Shown here one piece after another: positions 27,529 to 36,951 of a DNA stretch of 64,000 bases. The stretch covers positions 3,658,001 through 3,722,000 of the forward strand of contig NC_003552.1 in the NCBI RefSeq assembly GCF_000007345.1, in the 5' to 3' direction. Source of the DNA: Methanosarcina acetivorans C2A (lineage in GTDB: Archaea > Halobacteriota > Methanosarcinia > Methanosarcinales > Methanosarcinaceae). Numbering within the stretch: position 1 is the first letter of the stretch; every line of letters begins with the position of its first letter. The notes beneath the pieces were generated by a model. That model saw nothing but the letters and a program-made list of their open reading frames with translations, did no database searches and was not told the DNA's origin. The translations under genes were made by a program, and so were the position numbers.

Positions 27529-29121
27529 ATGGAAAACACTGTTGATGCAAAAAAAGATTCAACTATTGCATTCACGGGTGGCCGGATACTCACTATGGAC
27601 TCTGAGCAAAAATACGCAGAGGCCGTAGTCATTAGAGGGGACCGCATTGCCGCAGTTGGTGGCACGTATATCCTGAAATCTTTTCCCGATGCAGAAATTC
27701 GTGACCTCAAAAACCGTTATTTACTTCCTGCTTTCATTGATTCCCATAACCACCTGTCCTCATTCGGTTGCTTTTTCCCTACCTGGGCGAACCTGATAGG
27801 TTTAACGGAAAAAGAAGCCATACTGAAGGCCATTCGGAGGCAGGTCCGAAAAGAACCGGGAACAGGATGGATTGTCGGCTTCGGCTGGTTCGATGCCAGA
27901 ATGGGTGGAGCCGACCTGACAAAAAAAGATCTGGACGAGGTTAGCTCCGACAGGCCGGTTCTTCTCATCCAGACTACATTCCATCAAAGCGTAGTAAATA
28001 CCCGGGCACTGGGGCTTCTGGGCATCAATCAATCGACTCCTGATCCACGCTGCGGGATTATTTTTCGGGAAAGTGACGGGACGCCGACAGGAGTGCTTGT
28101 AGAGTATGCCCAGGCTCCGGTGTTCAAACTGGTGATGGAAGCTGACACGGAAACACTTGCAGACCTCATCGAGGCACGTGCTAAAGAGCTTCTCCAATTT
28201 GGCATCACTGCCATTCACGACCCTGGCGCCACCCCGGCTGCAGAGGCGGCATACAGGCAGCTCCACGCCGAAGGACGGCTTCCTGTCTCGGTGCTGATGA
28301 TGCCTCATGGAGAGACCCTTCTTGATAATCGGCTGAGAGATCGGCTTCAAGGACAGGTCACCGGGACAGGAGACGAAAGGCTGCGTGTGGGCCCTATCAA
28401 ATTATTCGCTGACGGAGCAACAGCGGAAACAGTAGCCTTTTCTCTAAAAATCGGAGGGCAGACCATAAACAGTGGATGCTACAGAGATGATTTTGAGGAG
28501 ATGCTCTTTGCAGCGACAGAAAAGGGATTCCGGGTATGCGTCCACTCATTTGGGAACGCAACAACCGATGCAGTGCTTACGGCATTTGAGAATGCCGCTC
28601 TTCGAGCCCCAGCCGGATTTGAAATGAGACCCCGCCTGGAACACGTGACCCTCATAAACGCGTTGCAGATCAGACGCCTTGCTTCCATGGGCGGATGTGC
28701 ATGCATTCAGCCTCAGTTTCTGTCCCGGGCGCAAAATACAAAGCAGGTTATGTTAGAAGATGGAAAGTGGTACGCCTACGGTGACCTTGTAAAGGGTGGA
28801 GTAATTGTAGCTTCCAGCAGTGATGATCCCGGGGGATTTATGGATGCTCGTGACCCGATTAAGGGCTCTGTGATGGGATCAACTATGAGCGACGGAGAAG
28901 GCAATGTCATCTTCCCGGATCAGGTGCTTCCTTTTGAGCAGTGGCTCTGGATGTACACTGCCGGTGGTGCTTACGCCGGTGGGCAGGAAAAAGAGCGTGG
29001 CATACTGAAAAAAGGTATGGTCGCGGATCTTGTAATCCTCGAGGGCAGCCTTGACTCAAAAAATCCTACTGTTGTCGCTGAAACCTGGGCAGCAGGTAAG
29101 CAGGTATATACGAAAGAGTAA
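27529..29121 (+). CDS. amidohydrolase, YtcJ-like (amidohydrolase family 3)
   Basis: 530 residues. N-terminal beta domain (IAFTGGRILTMDSEQ...AVVIRGDRIAAVG), then the metal motif H-x-H in FIDSHNHLSSFG near 71-75, further His at VHSFGNATTD and RLEHVTLI (near 370), and Asp in ASSSDDPGG (near 430). The C-terminus is GMVADLVIL. It hydrolyses an amide, imide or related bond of an unknown small molecule. AGGAG lies eight bases before the ATG. It probably acts with the upstream methyltransferase on the same compound, which may be the TetR ligand; that link is inference. Confidence 0.88.
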   Translation: MENTVDAKKDSTIAFTGGRILTMDSEQKYAEAVVIRGDRIAAVGGTYILKSFPDAEIRDLKNRYLLPAFIDSHNHLSSFGCFFPTWANLIGLTEKEAILKAIRRQVRKEPGTGWIVGFGWFDARMGGADLTKKDLDEVSSDRPVLLIQTTFHQSVVNTRALGLLGINQSTPDPRCGIIFRESDGTPTGVLVEYAQAPVFKLVMEADTETLADLIEARAKELLQFGITAIHDPGATPAAEAAYRQLHAEGRLPVSVLMMPHGETLLDNRLRDRLQGQVTGTGDERLRVGPIKLFADGATAETVAFSLKIGGQTINSGCYRDDFEEMLFAATEKGFRVCVHSFGNATTDAVLTAFENAALRAPAGFEMRPRLEHVTLINALQIRRLASMGGCACIQPQFLSRAQNTKQVMLEDGKWYAYGDLVKGGVIVASSSDDPGGFMDARDPIKGSVMGSTMSDGEGNVIFPDQVLPFEQWLWMYTAGGAYAGGQEKERGILKKGMVADLVILEGSLDSKNPTVVAETWAAGKQVYTKE

Positions 29122-29169
29122 ATCCGGCCCGGAATCCTGGAAGTTATGAATATGAGAGAAAAATAAAAA

Positions 29170-29730
29170 GGCTTTTCGCTATTTCATGTGGGTAACTCAA
29201 ATTCAAGTTTCCCTAATTTTAGATAGATCATATTAATAAAATATTGTACGTTTTTAAATCCTCTTGCATTTCTTTTTTGCAACTGTACTATACTGTTAAT
29301 TCCTTCGAGTATTCCATTATTTATCTTTGAATCAAAATAGTTCAGTATTCCATTCCAATGCTTTTTAACAGTATTTGCTGCTTCAGTTATTGGAGTTAAT
29401 CTGTTATGAGTTGCCCAGAAATACCATTTTTTGAGATATTGTGTAGCTTCTTTCCTATTTTTTGAATCCCAAAACTCTTGAAGACTTAACTTTACATTAT
29501 ATGCTCTTACCGTTTTCAGGTTTTGACTCTTAAGAGCTAGAAACCTTTCTTGGCTTTTCGCTGTTTCGAGTGGGTAACTTACATTCATCTCTAAAATGTC
29601 GAAGCAGCATATCTAAAATTTAGAAACATTTATGGTTGAAAATCACATTCAAGATCGATGTTTCTCGTTTTGGCCTAGCTACTTTCTAACTGAGTAATTA
29701 TTTTCAATCCACACAAAATAGCGAAGAGCC
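29170..29730 (-). mobile_element. ISL3-family deletion derivative (561 bp)
   Basis: Terminal inverted repeats GGCTTTTCGCTATTTCATGT at 29170 and, read inward from 29730, GGCTCTTCGCTATTTTGTGT. A perfect 8-bp target duplication AATAAAAA flanks it (29162-29169 and 29731-29738), the size usual for ISL3. Only the C-terminal part of the transposase remains. A second, nearly identical copy of the left terminal repeat lies inside at 29552-29580, so the structure is a mosaic of two ends. It needs a transposase in trans to move. Confidence 0.85.
29184..29588 (-). pseudogene. ISL3-family transposase, C-terminal fragment
   Basis: 134 residues, of which about the last 110 match the C-terminus of ISL3 transposases: LQEFWDSKNRKEATQYLKKWYFWATHNRL, then NGILEGINSIVQLQKRNARGFKNVQYFINMIYLK, with the Glu of the DDE triad in ILEGIN. 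The N-terminal HTH, zinc region and both Asp are gone. The first residues (YPLETAKSQERF) are translated from an internal terminal repeat. Confidence 0.85.
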
Positions 29731-29796
29731 AATAAAAAGAATCGAAAATAAAAAGAATCAAAAATAAAAAGAATCGAAAATAAAAAGAGTCGAAAA
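29731..29796. repeat. 16-bp tandem repeat (about four copies)
   Basis: Unit approximately AATAAAAAGAATCGAA, repeated four times with small differences, immediately right of the ISL3 derivative; the target duplication AATAAAAA is its first half-unit. Simple-sequence expansion, no spacer structure. Confidence 0.75.
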
Positions 29797-30403
29797 AACT
29801 AAGGAATTGAGCTTATTCCGGGGCAAGGGATCTTACCCTCAATATTTTAATCATTTCTTTAAGAAACCCATTAAAAAACTGCAGAAATTTAGCTTTACTG
29901 AAAAAAGAAGCCAGAATCCATGCTGCTCTTGCAATTTAGAGAAAGTAAATTCAAGGAAAATTTATGAAGCAAGTGGAGTCTCCAGATCCAAAGTGTACAA
30001 TGATCTCAAGGATCAGGAATGAATTTATGCTTTCTCTTGACGAGATTGTCTGTGAAATCCTTACTTTAAGCCCTGAAGATGAAGCAGTTACTTCCAAAGG
30101 TACCGTGAATATGAAATTTTGAGATATCGTAAATATTCAGGTAGCTTTTCAAAGGCTGTAATTTCTTCCTCTTTCCAGGAAGGAAAATCTCCATTTTTCC
30201 CGATTTTTTATACTATTTCCAAGACCGTTTTTGCACAGCGATGTCCATTTATTAGCAAGCGGTCTCCATCAAGATCGAAATATTTGTACTGTCAATTACA
30301 TAAATAACATATAATATATAAAAATTTAGTAGAGATTTCATCTGAAATAAAATTAAACTTCATGTACTGCTGGTTAAATTTAGTTTTAAGGAGACCTGAA
30401 AAA
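29797..30403. other. gene-poor stretch with a possible regulator fragment
   Basis: An open frame ending at 30022 contains KIYEASGVSRSKVYNDLKDQE, which resembles the winged-helix part of TrmB-type regulators, followed by decayed sequence; it looks like a leftover fragment. Positions 30320-30360 match 33371-33411 at 36 of 41 bases, a shared promoter-like block in front of two surface-protein genes. No other gene seen. Confidence 0.4.
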
Positions 30404-31347
30404 ATGGCATTACTACCTAAAAAACTCAGTTACAATTTTTAACACTTACGTGTTTTCTTTTTCTTGTTTTAAGCGGAACAGCAGCAAAACTTCAGGGGAA
30501 AGTATAGTTGGAGGTCCTTATATCGGAGGCAACTACTGGTCAAACCCCAGCGGGACAGGCTTTTCCGAAAACTGTACGGACGTTGACAAAGACGGAATTG
30601 CAGACTCCACCTATGAAATCAAAAACGGAACCTTTGACTACCTGCCACTAACGGAGATTCCGGCCACAACAACCACAACGACCACAACCAAACACAAAAG
30701 TTCTGCTAACTATGCCCGTCCAGTGGTAGTTCCGGAGTCACAGGCGTTGACAGTGCACGGAAAAGGGTTACTGCAGGAACCCAGATCAGCTTTAGCTTCA
30801 ATAATCCTGTTTCCGGCATACTGGGAATCAGTTTCACTCCACTTCAGTACTTCGGAAATGTCATCATAAGGATTGAAACTCATGATAATGGAAGTTCCGA
30901 AGCTGGTCTTGACGGAGAAATCTACCAGCAGATGAATATTCTTGTAGGAAACGAAAGGTTTGAAAGTGAAAGCAACATCAACGGAGCATCCCTTAACTTC
31001 AGGGTATCAAAGAGCTGGATCGAAGAAAACGATGTCGACGTATCCACAATAACGATAAACAGGTACCATGACGATGAATGAAATGCGCTTCTTACGGAAA
31101 TGACCGGAGAAGATGATGAGTACTACGATTTCACTGCAGAAACTCCTGGCTTCTCTTGATATGCGGTTACGGGGATAAACTCAGCACTGAAATAATCACT
31201 CCTTCCGAAGAGAAAGAAAACAGGACAGTCACCGGAGATGAGCAAACAACTGACGGTGATGAGAAAGCACCAGGATTTGAAAGTGCCTTTGCGGTTCTTG
31301 GGGTCCTTGCTTCGGTATTTTTTGCAAACAAGAGAATCATGAAATAA
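30404..31347 (+). pseudogene. PGF-CTERM surface protein, heavily decayed
   Basis: AAGGAGA precedes ATG at 30404. After frame corrections the pieces are a signal peptide (TLTCFLFLVLSGTAA), a NosD/beta-helix end (GGNYWSNPSGTGFSENCTDVDKDGIADSTYEI), a T-rich linker, a PGF-pre-PGF-like domain (NNPVSGILGISFTP...GNVIIRIE...VSKSWIEENDVD) and a C-terminal PGF-CTERM tail (APGFESAFAVLGVLASVFFANKR), the signal for archaeosortase processing and lipid anchoring. At least four frameshifts or stops and probably a large internal deletion separate them. Formerly a lipid-anchored S-layer-associated protein. Confidence 0.78.
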
Positions 31348-31475
31348 GTAGTCCGAAACATAAAGAGATTAACAATTTGGAAAAGCAGAGAAGCACTTTA
31401 CATTCCCTTCTTTTTTCTAAACCCCCATTTGACCGATAGGCACTCACACTTGCCGTAGTTTGTTTCGCCCATCAC

Positions 31476-32225
31476 TCATTCCTCCTCATTTAAAATTCTT
31501 ATGTATTCTTCTACTAGGGATTTTCCCATTCCCAGAATTTGTGCAATTTCCTCACTTTTCATCGTTTTGCTAAGCTTTTCTACCTTCTTGTATGCTTTAA
31601 TGTACCTATCACACGCTTCCTGCGTGTGATTTGTCATTCTTGCAATATCCGGTGTTTGATATCCTTTTATGTACAAGTTTAGTATAATCCTCTTGTGAGT
31701 GACTGCTCTACCAATATCATGTATGATTCCTCTTGTTGGCAATATCTCGCCTGTTCTTTGCATATACTCCTTTGCCTGTTTGCTTACCGTACCCGTGGAA
31801 ACATTTAGCAGATATGCCATATCAGAATGTGTTAGCAGTGCTTCCTGTTCATATGCCTCTTTAAATATCCTAACCACTTTTGTTTCCATTATTTCTCTAT
31901 CTGAATACCCTTCCTTCTTCATCTCCAGGTCATCTTTGGAAATCAAGGTCAAAACAATTGGTGTTAATGGTGTTTTCTTACTGTTTTTACCATAATTCGG
32001 CTTCTCTGAAGCCTTTGCTCCATACCACAAAATCTGTCCAACTTCTAGTTTCCATGGCTCTCTATAAGATTTCCTCACCACTTCCACGAGATCATTGGCA
32101 AACATTTCCTGAATTTTGTCACCTGCAATAAACTGGTAATCATTTTGTATCAGATCCAGAACTGAACCTTTCAGGGAGCTTGTTACCTTTGTTTCAATCA
32201 TTGAAGGTACTTTCATCTTCTCCAT
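31476..32225 (-). CDS. DUF1670 protein (HTH), downstream member of pair
   Basis: 249 residues. The region ~110-150 (KEAYEQEALLTHSDMAYLLNVSTGTVSKQAKEYMQRTGEILPTRG) reads as a helix-turn-helix, followed by the DUF1670 hallmark IHDIGRAVTHKRIILNLYIKGYQTPDIARMTNHTQEA. It overlaps the upstream DUF1670 gene by 13 bases, so the two are coupled paralogs. DUF1670 proteins occur mainly in methanogens and Archaeoglobus, have no known job, and look like DNA-binding regulators or parts of a mobile system. Confidence 0.75.
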   Translation of the reverse strand: MEKMKVPSMIETKVTSSLKGSVLDLIQNDYQFIAGDKIQEMFANDLVEVVRKSYREPWKLEVGQILWYGAKASEKPNYGKNSKKTPLTPIVLTLISKDDLEMKKEGYSDREIMETKVVRIFKEAYEQEALLTHSDMAYLLNVSTGTVSKQAKEYMQRTGEILPTRGIIHDIGRAVTHKRIILNLYIKGYQTPDIARMTNHTQEACDRYIKAYKKVEKLSKTMKSEEIAQILGMGKSLVEEYIRILNEEE

Positions 32226-33058
32226 CTCCCCGAACTGTTTTTTGGACCTGTTTCCGTGTTCATTCTGCTGATCTCTTTTTTTCCAAAAATGCTATGAAGC
32301 TGGTCTAAACGTTCCTGATATTCCTCGGTAGAATAAGTCTCAATCAGCTCTTTGTATTCCTGAATTGTTTTTTCAGAAAGCCCTGTTATGATCCTGAGTT
32401 CTTCATCTTCGAATCCCTCTTCAGTCAGCACCAGTATTCTTGCAAAATCCTTTACATAACGCATTATGGCTTCGCCACTATGTTGGGTCTTTCTCTCGAT
32501 CTCAGTATATTCGTACCCTTTAAGATATAGCTCCAGAATCCGTTTTTTGTGGCTTACTCCGGGACCTATATCCTTCCATTTTCCTCTGGTTGGAACCAGT
32601 TCTCCATTCTCTTCCAGCGCTTCTATATGTCGTGAAATTGTCTTTGTACTCTCTCCCAGAAGAATTGCGATGTCAGCCTGGGTGAGCAAAGCGCCCTGAG
32701 TGTGTGCTTCATTACTTATGCGCATGATCCGTTTATCCAGCAGCTCTCGCTGGTTCTTAACTTTGCAGTCTTCAGGGTCGTAGATAGTGATAATGACAGA
32801 AACCAGATTCATCTCATTAACTGGTACGCCAGGAGGAACGTCTTTGGAAACTCCATGGAAGATAATCTGGCCTTCTTTGCGCTGACTGCTGAAATATAGG
32901 TCAATGTAAGAAATGAAGAGCTCAGACAGAGATCTGCAAACAGCACGAGGAAAGGAATAATCCTGCATCAGTTCATTGTAAAGTTGAGTCTGTAATTGGC
33001 GATTAAAAGTTGAGAGATATTCTTTTGGGATTTTCAAGACCATTAGTGCCACCAACAA
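32213..33058 (-). CDS. DUF1670 protein (HTH), upstream member of pair
   Basis: 281 residues with the same architecture as its neighbour: an N-terminal helical domain (LSTFNRQLQTQLYNELMQDYSF), a middle beta region, an HTH (GALLTQADIAILLGESTKTISRHIEALEENGELVPTRG), the motif WKDIGPGVSHKKRILELYLKGYEYTEIERKTQHSGEA, and a second HTH-like segment (LRIITGLSEKTIQEYKELI). The two proteins probably bind DNA and may form a heteromer, given the overlapping genes; that is inference. Start at 33058 is not backed by a strong Shine-Dalgarno, and MVLKIP a few codons in is an alternative. Confidence 0.75.
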   Translation of the reverse strand: MLVALMVLKIPKEYLSTFNRQLQTQLYNELMQDYSFPRAVCRSLSELFISYIDLYFSSQRKEGQIIFHGVSKDVPPGVPVNEMNLVSVIITIYDPEDCKVKNQRELLDKRIMRISNEAHTQGALLTQADIAILLGESTKTISRHIEALEENGELVPTRGKWKDIGPGVSHKKRILELYLKGYEYTEIERKTQHSGEAIMRYVKDFARILVLTEEGFEDEELRIITGLSEKTIQEYKELIETYSTEEYQERLDQLHSIFGKKEISRMNTETGPKNSSGRWRR

Positions 33059-33454
33059 TGTTTTGGTGACAAGAGTAGATAAACAATCGGTCAGAAGGGG
33101 GTATTTTCCATTATTTTACGTACACTTTTTAACTGTTTTGTTTTTTAGCTGTCTTTTTTTATCCTGAAAGGTCATTTTTTAATCGTGGAAAAAAATTTTT
33201 AGTCATCTTAGTGTTTTAAAATTAAGGAATTTTGAAGCTTTGAACCCTGCCCTATATGACAAGTTTTTAAGTTTGATCAGCCTTACACATCCACGCTCAT
33301 CTATTTGCAAGCAGGATTTTTCATACTCACATTATTTATACAATAAATGCAGATATAATGCGCAATCTGTAAAAATTCAGTACATGTTTTATCTGAAATA
33401 AAATTAAACTTAGCTTGCAAAGGACATAATTCATGTGAGAGGTGACATTAATAA
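33059..33454. other. divergent promoter region of the DUF1670 pair and a surface protein
   Basis: AT-rich. It holds the block 33371-33411 shared with 30320-30360, and a stretch (33314-33335, ATTTTTCATACTCACATTAT) that also occurs at 7803-7820 in front of the group II intron. No gene seen. Confidence 0.45.
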
Positions 33455-35686
33455 ATGAACATATTTGCTAAAAAATGTTATTTGCGATTATTTACGATTA
33501 CTATCTTTATAGCTCTTGTTTTGAATGGAATAGTAGCCATCGGATCGGCAGCTCCCACGCTTATATATCCATCTGCAGATGAATATGTAACCCTGGATGC
33601 CAGCAACTCCTTAACTTTTAATTGGACAGAAGTTGATGGTGCCACAAATTACCATCTTGAAGTGTCCAGGTATTCTGACTTCCATACCTTAACAAGGGAC
33701 AGGACGACCACGAATACTTACTATTATGTGGCTGTAGAACAGAATGCCACCTATTATTGGAGAGTGAGCGCATACGTGAACGGGAACTGGGAAAACCCCA
33801 GTAGCTACGGCGTATTCTACACATTTGAGGAACCAGAACCGCTAGTTCCCACGCTAATATATCCATCTGCTGATGAATATGTAACTCTGGATGCCAGTAA
33901 CTCCTTAACTTTTAATTGGACAGAAGTTGATGGTGCCACAAATTACCATCTTGAAGTGTCCAGGTATCCTGACTTCCATACATTAACGAGGGATAGGACA
34001 ACCACGAATACTTACTATTATGTGGCTGTAGAACAGAATGCTACATATTATTGGAGAGTGAGTGCATACGTGAACGGGGACTGGGAAGAACCCTGTAACT
34101 ACAGCGTATTCTACACATTTGAGGAACCAGAACCGCCAGCTCCCACGCTAATATATCCATCTGCTGATGAATATGTAACCCTGGATGCCAGTAACTCCTT
34201 AACTTTTAATTGGACAGAAGTTGAAGATGCCACAAATTACCATCTTGAAGTGTCCAGGTATTCTGACTTCCATACCTTAACAAGGGATAGGACAACCACG
34301 AATACTTACTATTATGTGGCTGTAGAACAGAATGCCACCTATTATTGGAGAGTGAGCGCATACGTGAACGGGGACTGGGAAGAACCCTGTAACTACAGCG
34401 TATTCTACACATTTGAGGAAACAGAACCAGGGACAGGAAACTTAACTTATTTGACAATAGGACCGTCCGGATGTAACTATACGGTTGACGGTGATGATGA
34501 TCAGGTGCAGATTAATCAAGCACTCGCTGCAGTAGATGCACTCGGTGGAGGTACGGTTGAGCTTGTAGGTCCTTTTACTTATGATATTACGGAAACTATT
34601 CTCATTGGAGATAATACTAGACTGATCAGTACTACGGGTGCAGTCATTAGGTTGAATGATGATTGTATGTGGAACTCCATGGTGCCTGTGATTGGTCAGT
34701 TGGATGGTACTTATACAGCAACCCATGACGTAGAGATCTGTGGCCTGGAATTCGATTGTAATGAAGCAAACCTTACACACCTTGGAACTTACGACAGCAA
34801 TAACCTCGAAAGAAAATGGGGTAAGGGTTTCTACAATGCAATCTATATCAGAGGAGGGACTTCAGAAGCAAACTTTGCATACAACATCTCAATCCATGAT
34901 AACCACTTCTATGATGGCATGGGAGATTCGGCAAGAATTTTCAATGCAAGAAACTTCACATACTATGCAAACGAAGCGGAGAATATGCAGCATGCTACCG
35001 TCTACTGTGCTCAGGTCTTAGGAGCAGACATCTATGATAATGAGATCGAGCATATTACCAATGCGGGTATAAGGTTCGACAACTCAGAAGATGCAATTAT
35101 CCACGACAACATCCTAAGAGACTACACAGGCACAACCAGTGCACCCAAGTATGGTAGTGAAGGTATTCAGATCGGTAATCAGGATGCCATCAGCCGACTG
35201 ACCAACAATATCACCATCTACGACAACGATATCCAAGGCGGACTTGATGCTATCCAGCTGATGGATGCATTAGGCACAGCTGGAACAACTGCCCAGACAG
35301 TCCTCATCTACAACAACACAATCCACGATAGTGGGATATGTACCTGGGCAAAGTACAATGGTGCTATCTCAGTCTGGAATTGGGGCAATGGATTAACCAT
35401 CTACCACAACCAGATCAATGACTCCTACGGAGCAGGTATCCTGGTCTACAACGCTTACTCAGGTTGTACAATGGACGTGTACGAGAACAACATAGTAGGC
35501 GTCTACGACACACTTGCTACCAACCCAACATACCGGTTAGGTGTTACTGGGTATGGTATTCTCAACTACATAGGATCTGCCTACATGGATGTAAATGCCA
35601 CCAGTAACTACATAACAGGATGTAGCACAGGAGCATACTACGGAGTGACTCCAACTTCCACGGCATCCGAACCTAATGTCTGGTGA
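33455..35686 (+). CDS. surface protein: three 98-residue repeats plus beta-helix, probably truncated
   Basis: 743 residues. Signal peptide (LFTITIFIALVLNGIVAIGSAAP), then three nearly identical 98-residue FN3-like repeats (DNA units 33554-33847, 33848-34141, 34142-34435), each with FNWTEV-x-x-ATNYHLEVSRY and ATYYWRVSAYVNG. From ~330 on is a right-handed beta-helix of the NosD/pectate-lyase kind (many N-I-x-I-x-D-N-x-I rungs). The frame stops at PNVW, but a PKD-like domain (AYFTFDVTSGAAPLTVN...) and more follow at once in other frames (35690-36050), so a frameshift probably removed its C-terminus and cell anchor. Confidence 0.82.
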   Translation: MNIFAKKCYLRLFTITIFIALVLNGIVAIGSAAPTLIYPSADEYVTLDASNSLTFNWTEVDGATNYHLEVSRYSDFHTLTRDRTTTNTYYYVAVEQNATYYWRVSAYVNGNWENPSSYGVFYTFEEPEPLVPTLIYPSADEYVTLDASNSLTFNWTEVDGATNYHLEVSRYPDFHTLTRDRTTTNTYYYVAVEQNATYYWRVSAYVNGDWEEPCNYSVFYTFEEPEPPAPTLIYPSADEYVTLDASNSLTFNWTEVEDATNYHLEVSRYSDFHTLTRDRTTTNTYYYVAVEQNATYYWRVSAYVNGDWEEPCNYSVFYTFEETEPGTGNLTYLTIGPSGCNYTVDGDDDQVQINQALAAVDALGGGTVELVGPFTYDITETILIGDNTRLISTTGAVIRLNDDCMWNSMVPVIGQLDGTYTATHDVEICGLEFDCNEANLTHLGTYDSNNLERKWGKGFYNAIYIRGGTSEANFAYNISIHDNHFYDGMGDSARIFNARNFTYYANEAENMQHATVYCAQVLGADIYDNEIEHITNAGIRFDNSEDAIIHDNILRDYTGTTSAPKYGSEGIQIGNQDAISRLTNNITIYDNDIQGGLDAIQLMDALGTAGTTAQTVLIYNNTIHDSGICTWAKYNGAISVWNWGNGLTIYHNQINDSYGAGILVYNAYSGCTMDVYENNIVGVYDTLATNPTYRLGVTGYGILNYIGSAYMDVNATSNYITGCSTGAYYGVTPTSTASEPNVW

Positions 35687-36050
35687 GAGGAAGAATGAAG
35701 GTACTGATGAGGCATACTTCACCTTTGATGTTACCTCAGGAGCGGCACCTTTAACAGTCAACTCTACAGATGCGTCAACTAATGCCACTGTCTATGAATG
35801 GACTATAGTGCGAGAAGGTGCCGACTTTATAGGAATCTCCTATGAACAGAACCCGACATATATATCGGTGAAGCAGGTAACTATACAGTCACACCTGATA
35901 CAGACACCGACTCTTATAGTATAACTACAACAGTAACCGAGCCATGAGAAGAAAAGTTCAATGTGGATATTACCATCGAGGACGATGAGCTGGTTATCCG
36001 TATAGGCGGATTTACTTTATCTGAGCTTTCAGTCCTTAATGGCGTATTCT
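35687..36050 (+). pseudogene. frameshifted C-terminal part of the surface protein
   Basis: In the +1 frame after 35686 comes a PKD-type domain (FDVTSGAAPLTVNSTDASTNATVYEW); another frame change then gives GEAGNYTVTPDTDTDSYSITTTVTEP, a TGA, and EEKFNVDITIEDDELVIRIGGFTLSELSVLNG. These are the downstream remains of the gene at 33455, no longer read in phase. Confidence 0.7.
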
Positions 36051-36189
36051 GATCATCCCATTCTCGGTAGGTTGAATAGGTGATTAAATTTGGGAGCAAT
36101 AACTTCTTTGCTCTCTTCTCTTTTTTCCAAGCTTTGATCTAACAGTTCAAATTCTAGTTTTACCGAAACTATTGTCTAGACAGCAACTG

Positions 36190-36500
36190 TTAAGGAGGAG
36201 CTTACCTGGGAGGCAACTACTGGGCAAACCCCAACGGGAAAGGCTTTTCCGAAAACTGTACGGATGCTTATAAGGACGGAATTGTAGACTCTTCATATGA
36301 AATCAAAAATGGGACCTTTGATTATTTGCCCCTTACAATTGTCCCCACTTCCACAACCAAACATAACAGCTCTATCAGCTACTTTCCATCGAGTGTAAGT
36401 TCCGAAGTCATAGGTATTGACACTGCCCAGAAAAGGGTTGCTGCAGGAAGCCAGGCTACCTTCGGATTCAATAATCCTGTTTTCTGGATACTGGGCCTGA
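36190..36500 (+). pseudogene. second NosD/PGF-pre-PGF surface-protein fragment
   Basis: GGAYLGGNYWANPNGKGFSENCTDAYKDGIVDSSYEI, then YLPLTIVPTSTTKHN and GSQATFGFNNPVFWILGL. This is the same segment as in the pseudogene at 30404 and close to it in sequence, but here without start, signal peptide or C-terminal anchor. It is an orphan fragment, probably from duplication or recombination among these surface genes. Confidence 0.7.
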
Positions 36501-36742
36501 TTAATCGGCTATTTATTAAGAATATCCGAAAGCGACCCTTTTGTTTTACGATGTTACAGAAATGTTTATTGAAAACTACTGCTTCATGCCAGTTTTATCG
36601 CTGGTTCTTTTTCTGTCTTTAGACCAGTTTGTATTCTTCATACAACTATTTAATGGAGAGATTCCTGTTTGTGGAGTCAGCTCAACTTGATAAATTGACG
36701 TATTTTTCTAAGCTTTTATATAATTTAATGTGAAAGTAACAT

Positions 36743-36870
36743 ACAATTGAATCAAATTTACAATTGAATCAAATTTACAATTGAATCAAATTTACAATTG
36801 AATCAAATTTACAATTGAATCAAATTTACAATTGAATCAAATTTACAATTGAATCAAATTTACAATTGAA
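36743..36870 (+). repeat. seven perfect 17-bp direct repeats (ACAATTGAATCAAATTT)
   Basis: Seven exact head-to-tail units (36743-36861) and a partial eighth (ACAATTGAA). Each contains CAATTG. There are no spacers, so this is not CRISPR. The array ends 82 bases before the symporter start and could be a cluster of binding sites (iterons) or a simple slipped-strand expansion in the promoter region. Confidence 0.9.
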
Positions 36871-36951
36871 CCCTATTCAATTAAACCAAATTCCTGAAAA
36901 AAAGGATGTAAACTTTTGAATTCCCTAACGATTTTTTTATTGTGATCCCCC

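Noticed and set aside
28802-29121. Antisense frames across the amidohydrolase gene
   Set aside because: They are shadows of a long, well-conserved coding frame.
29731-29796. CRISPR-like repeats beside the ISL3 derivative
   Set aside because: A 16-bp simple tandem repeat without spacers.
36743-36870. CRISPR-like direct repeats
   Set aside because: Units are 17 bp, head-to-tail and without spacers; no cas genes in the window.
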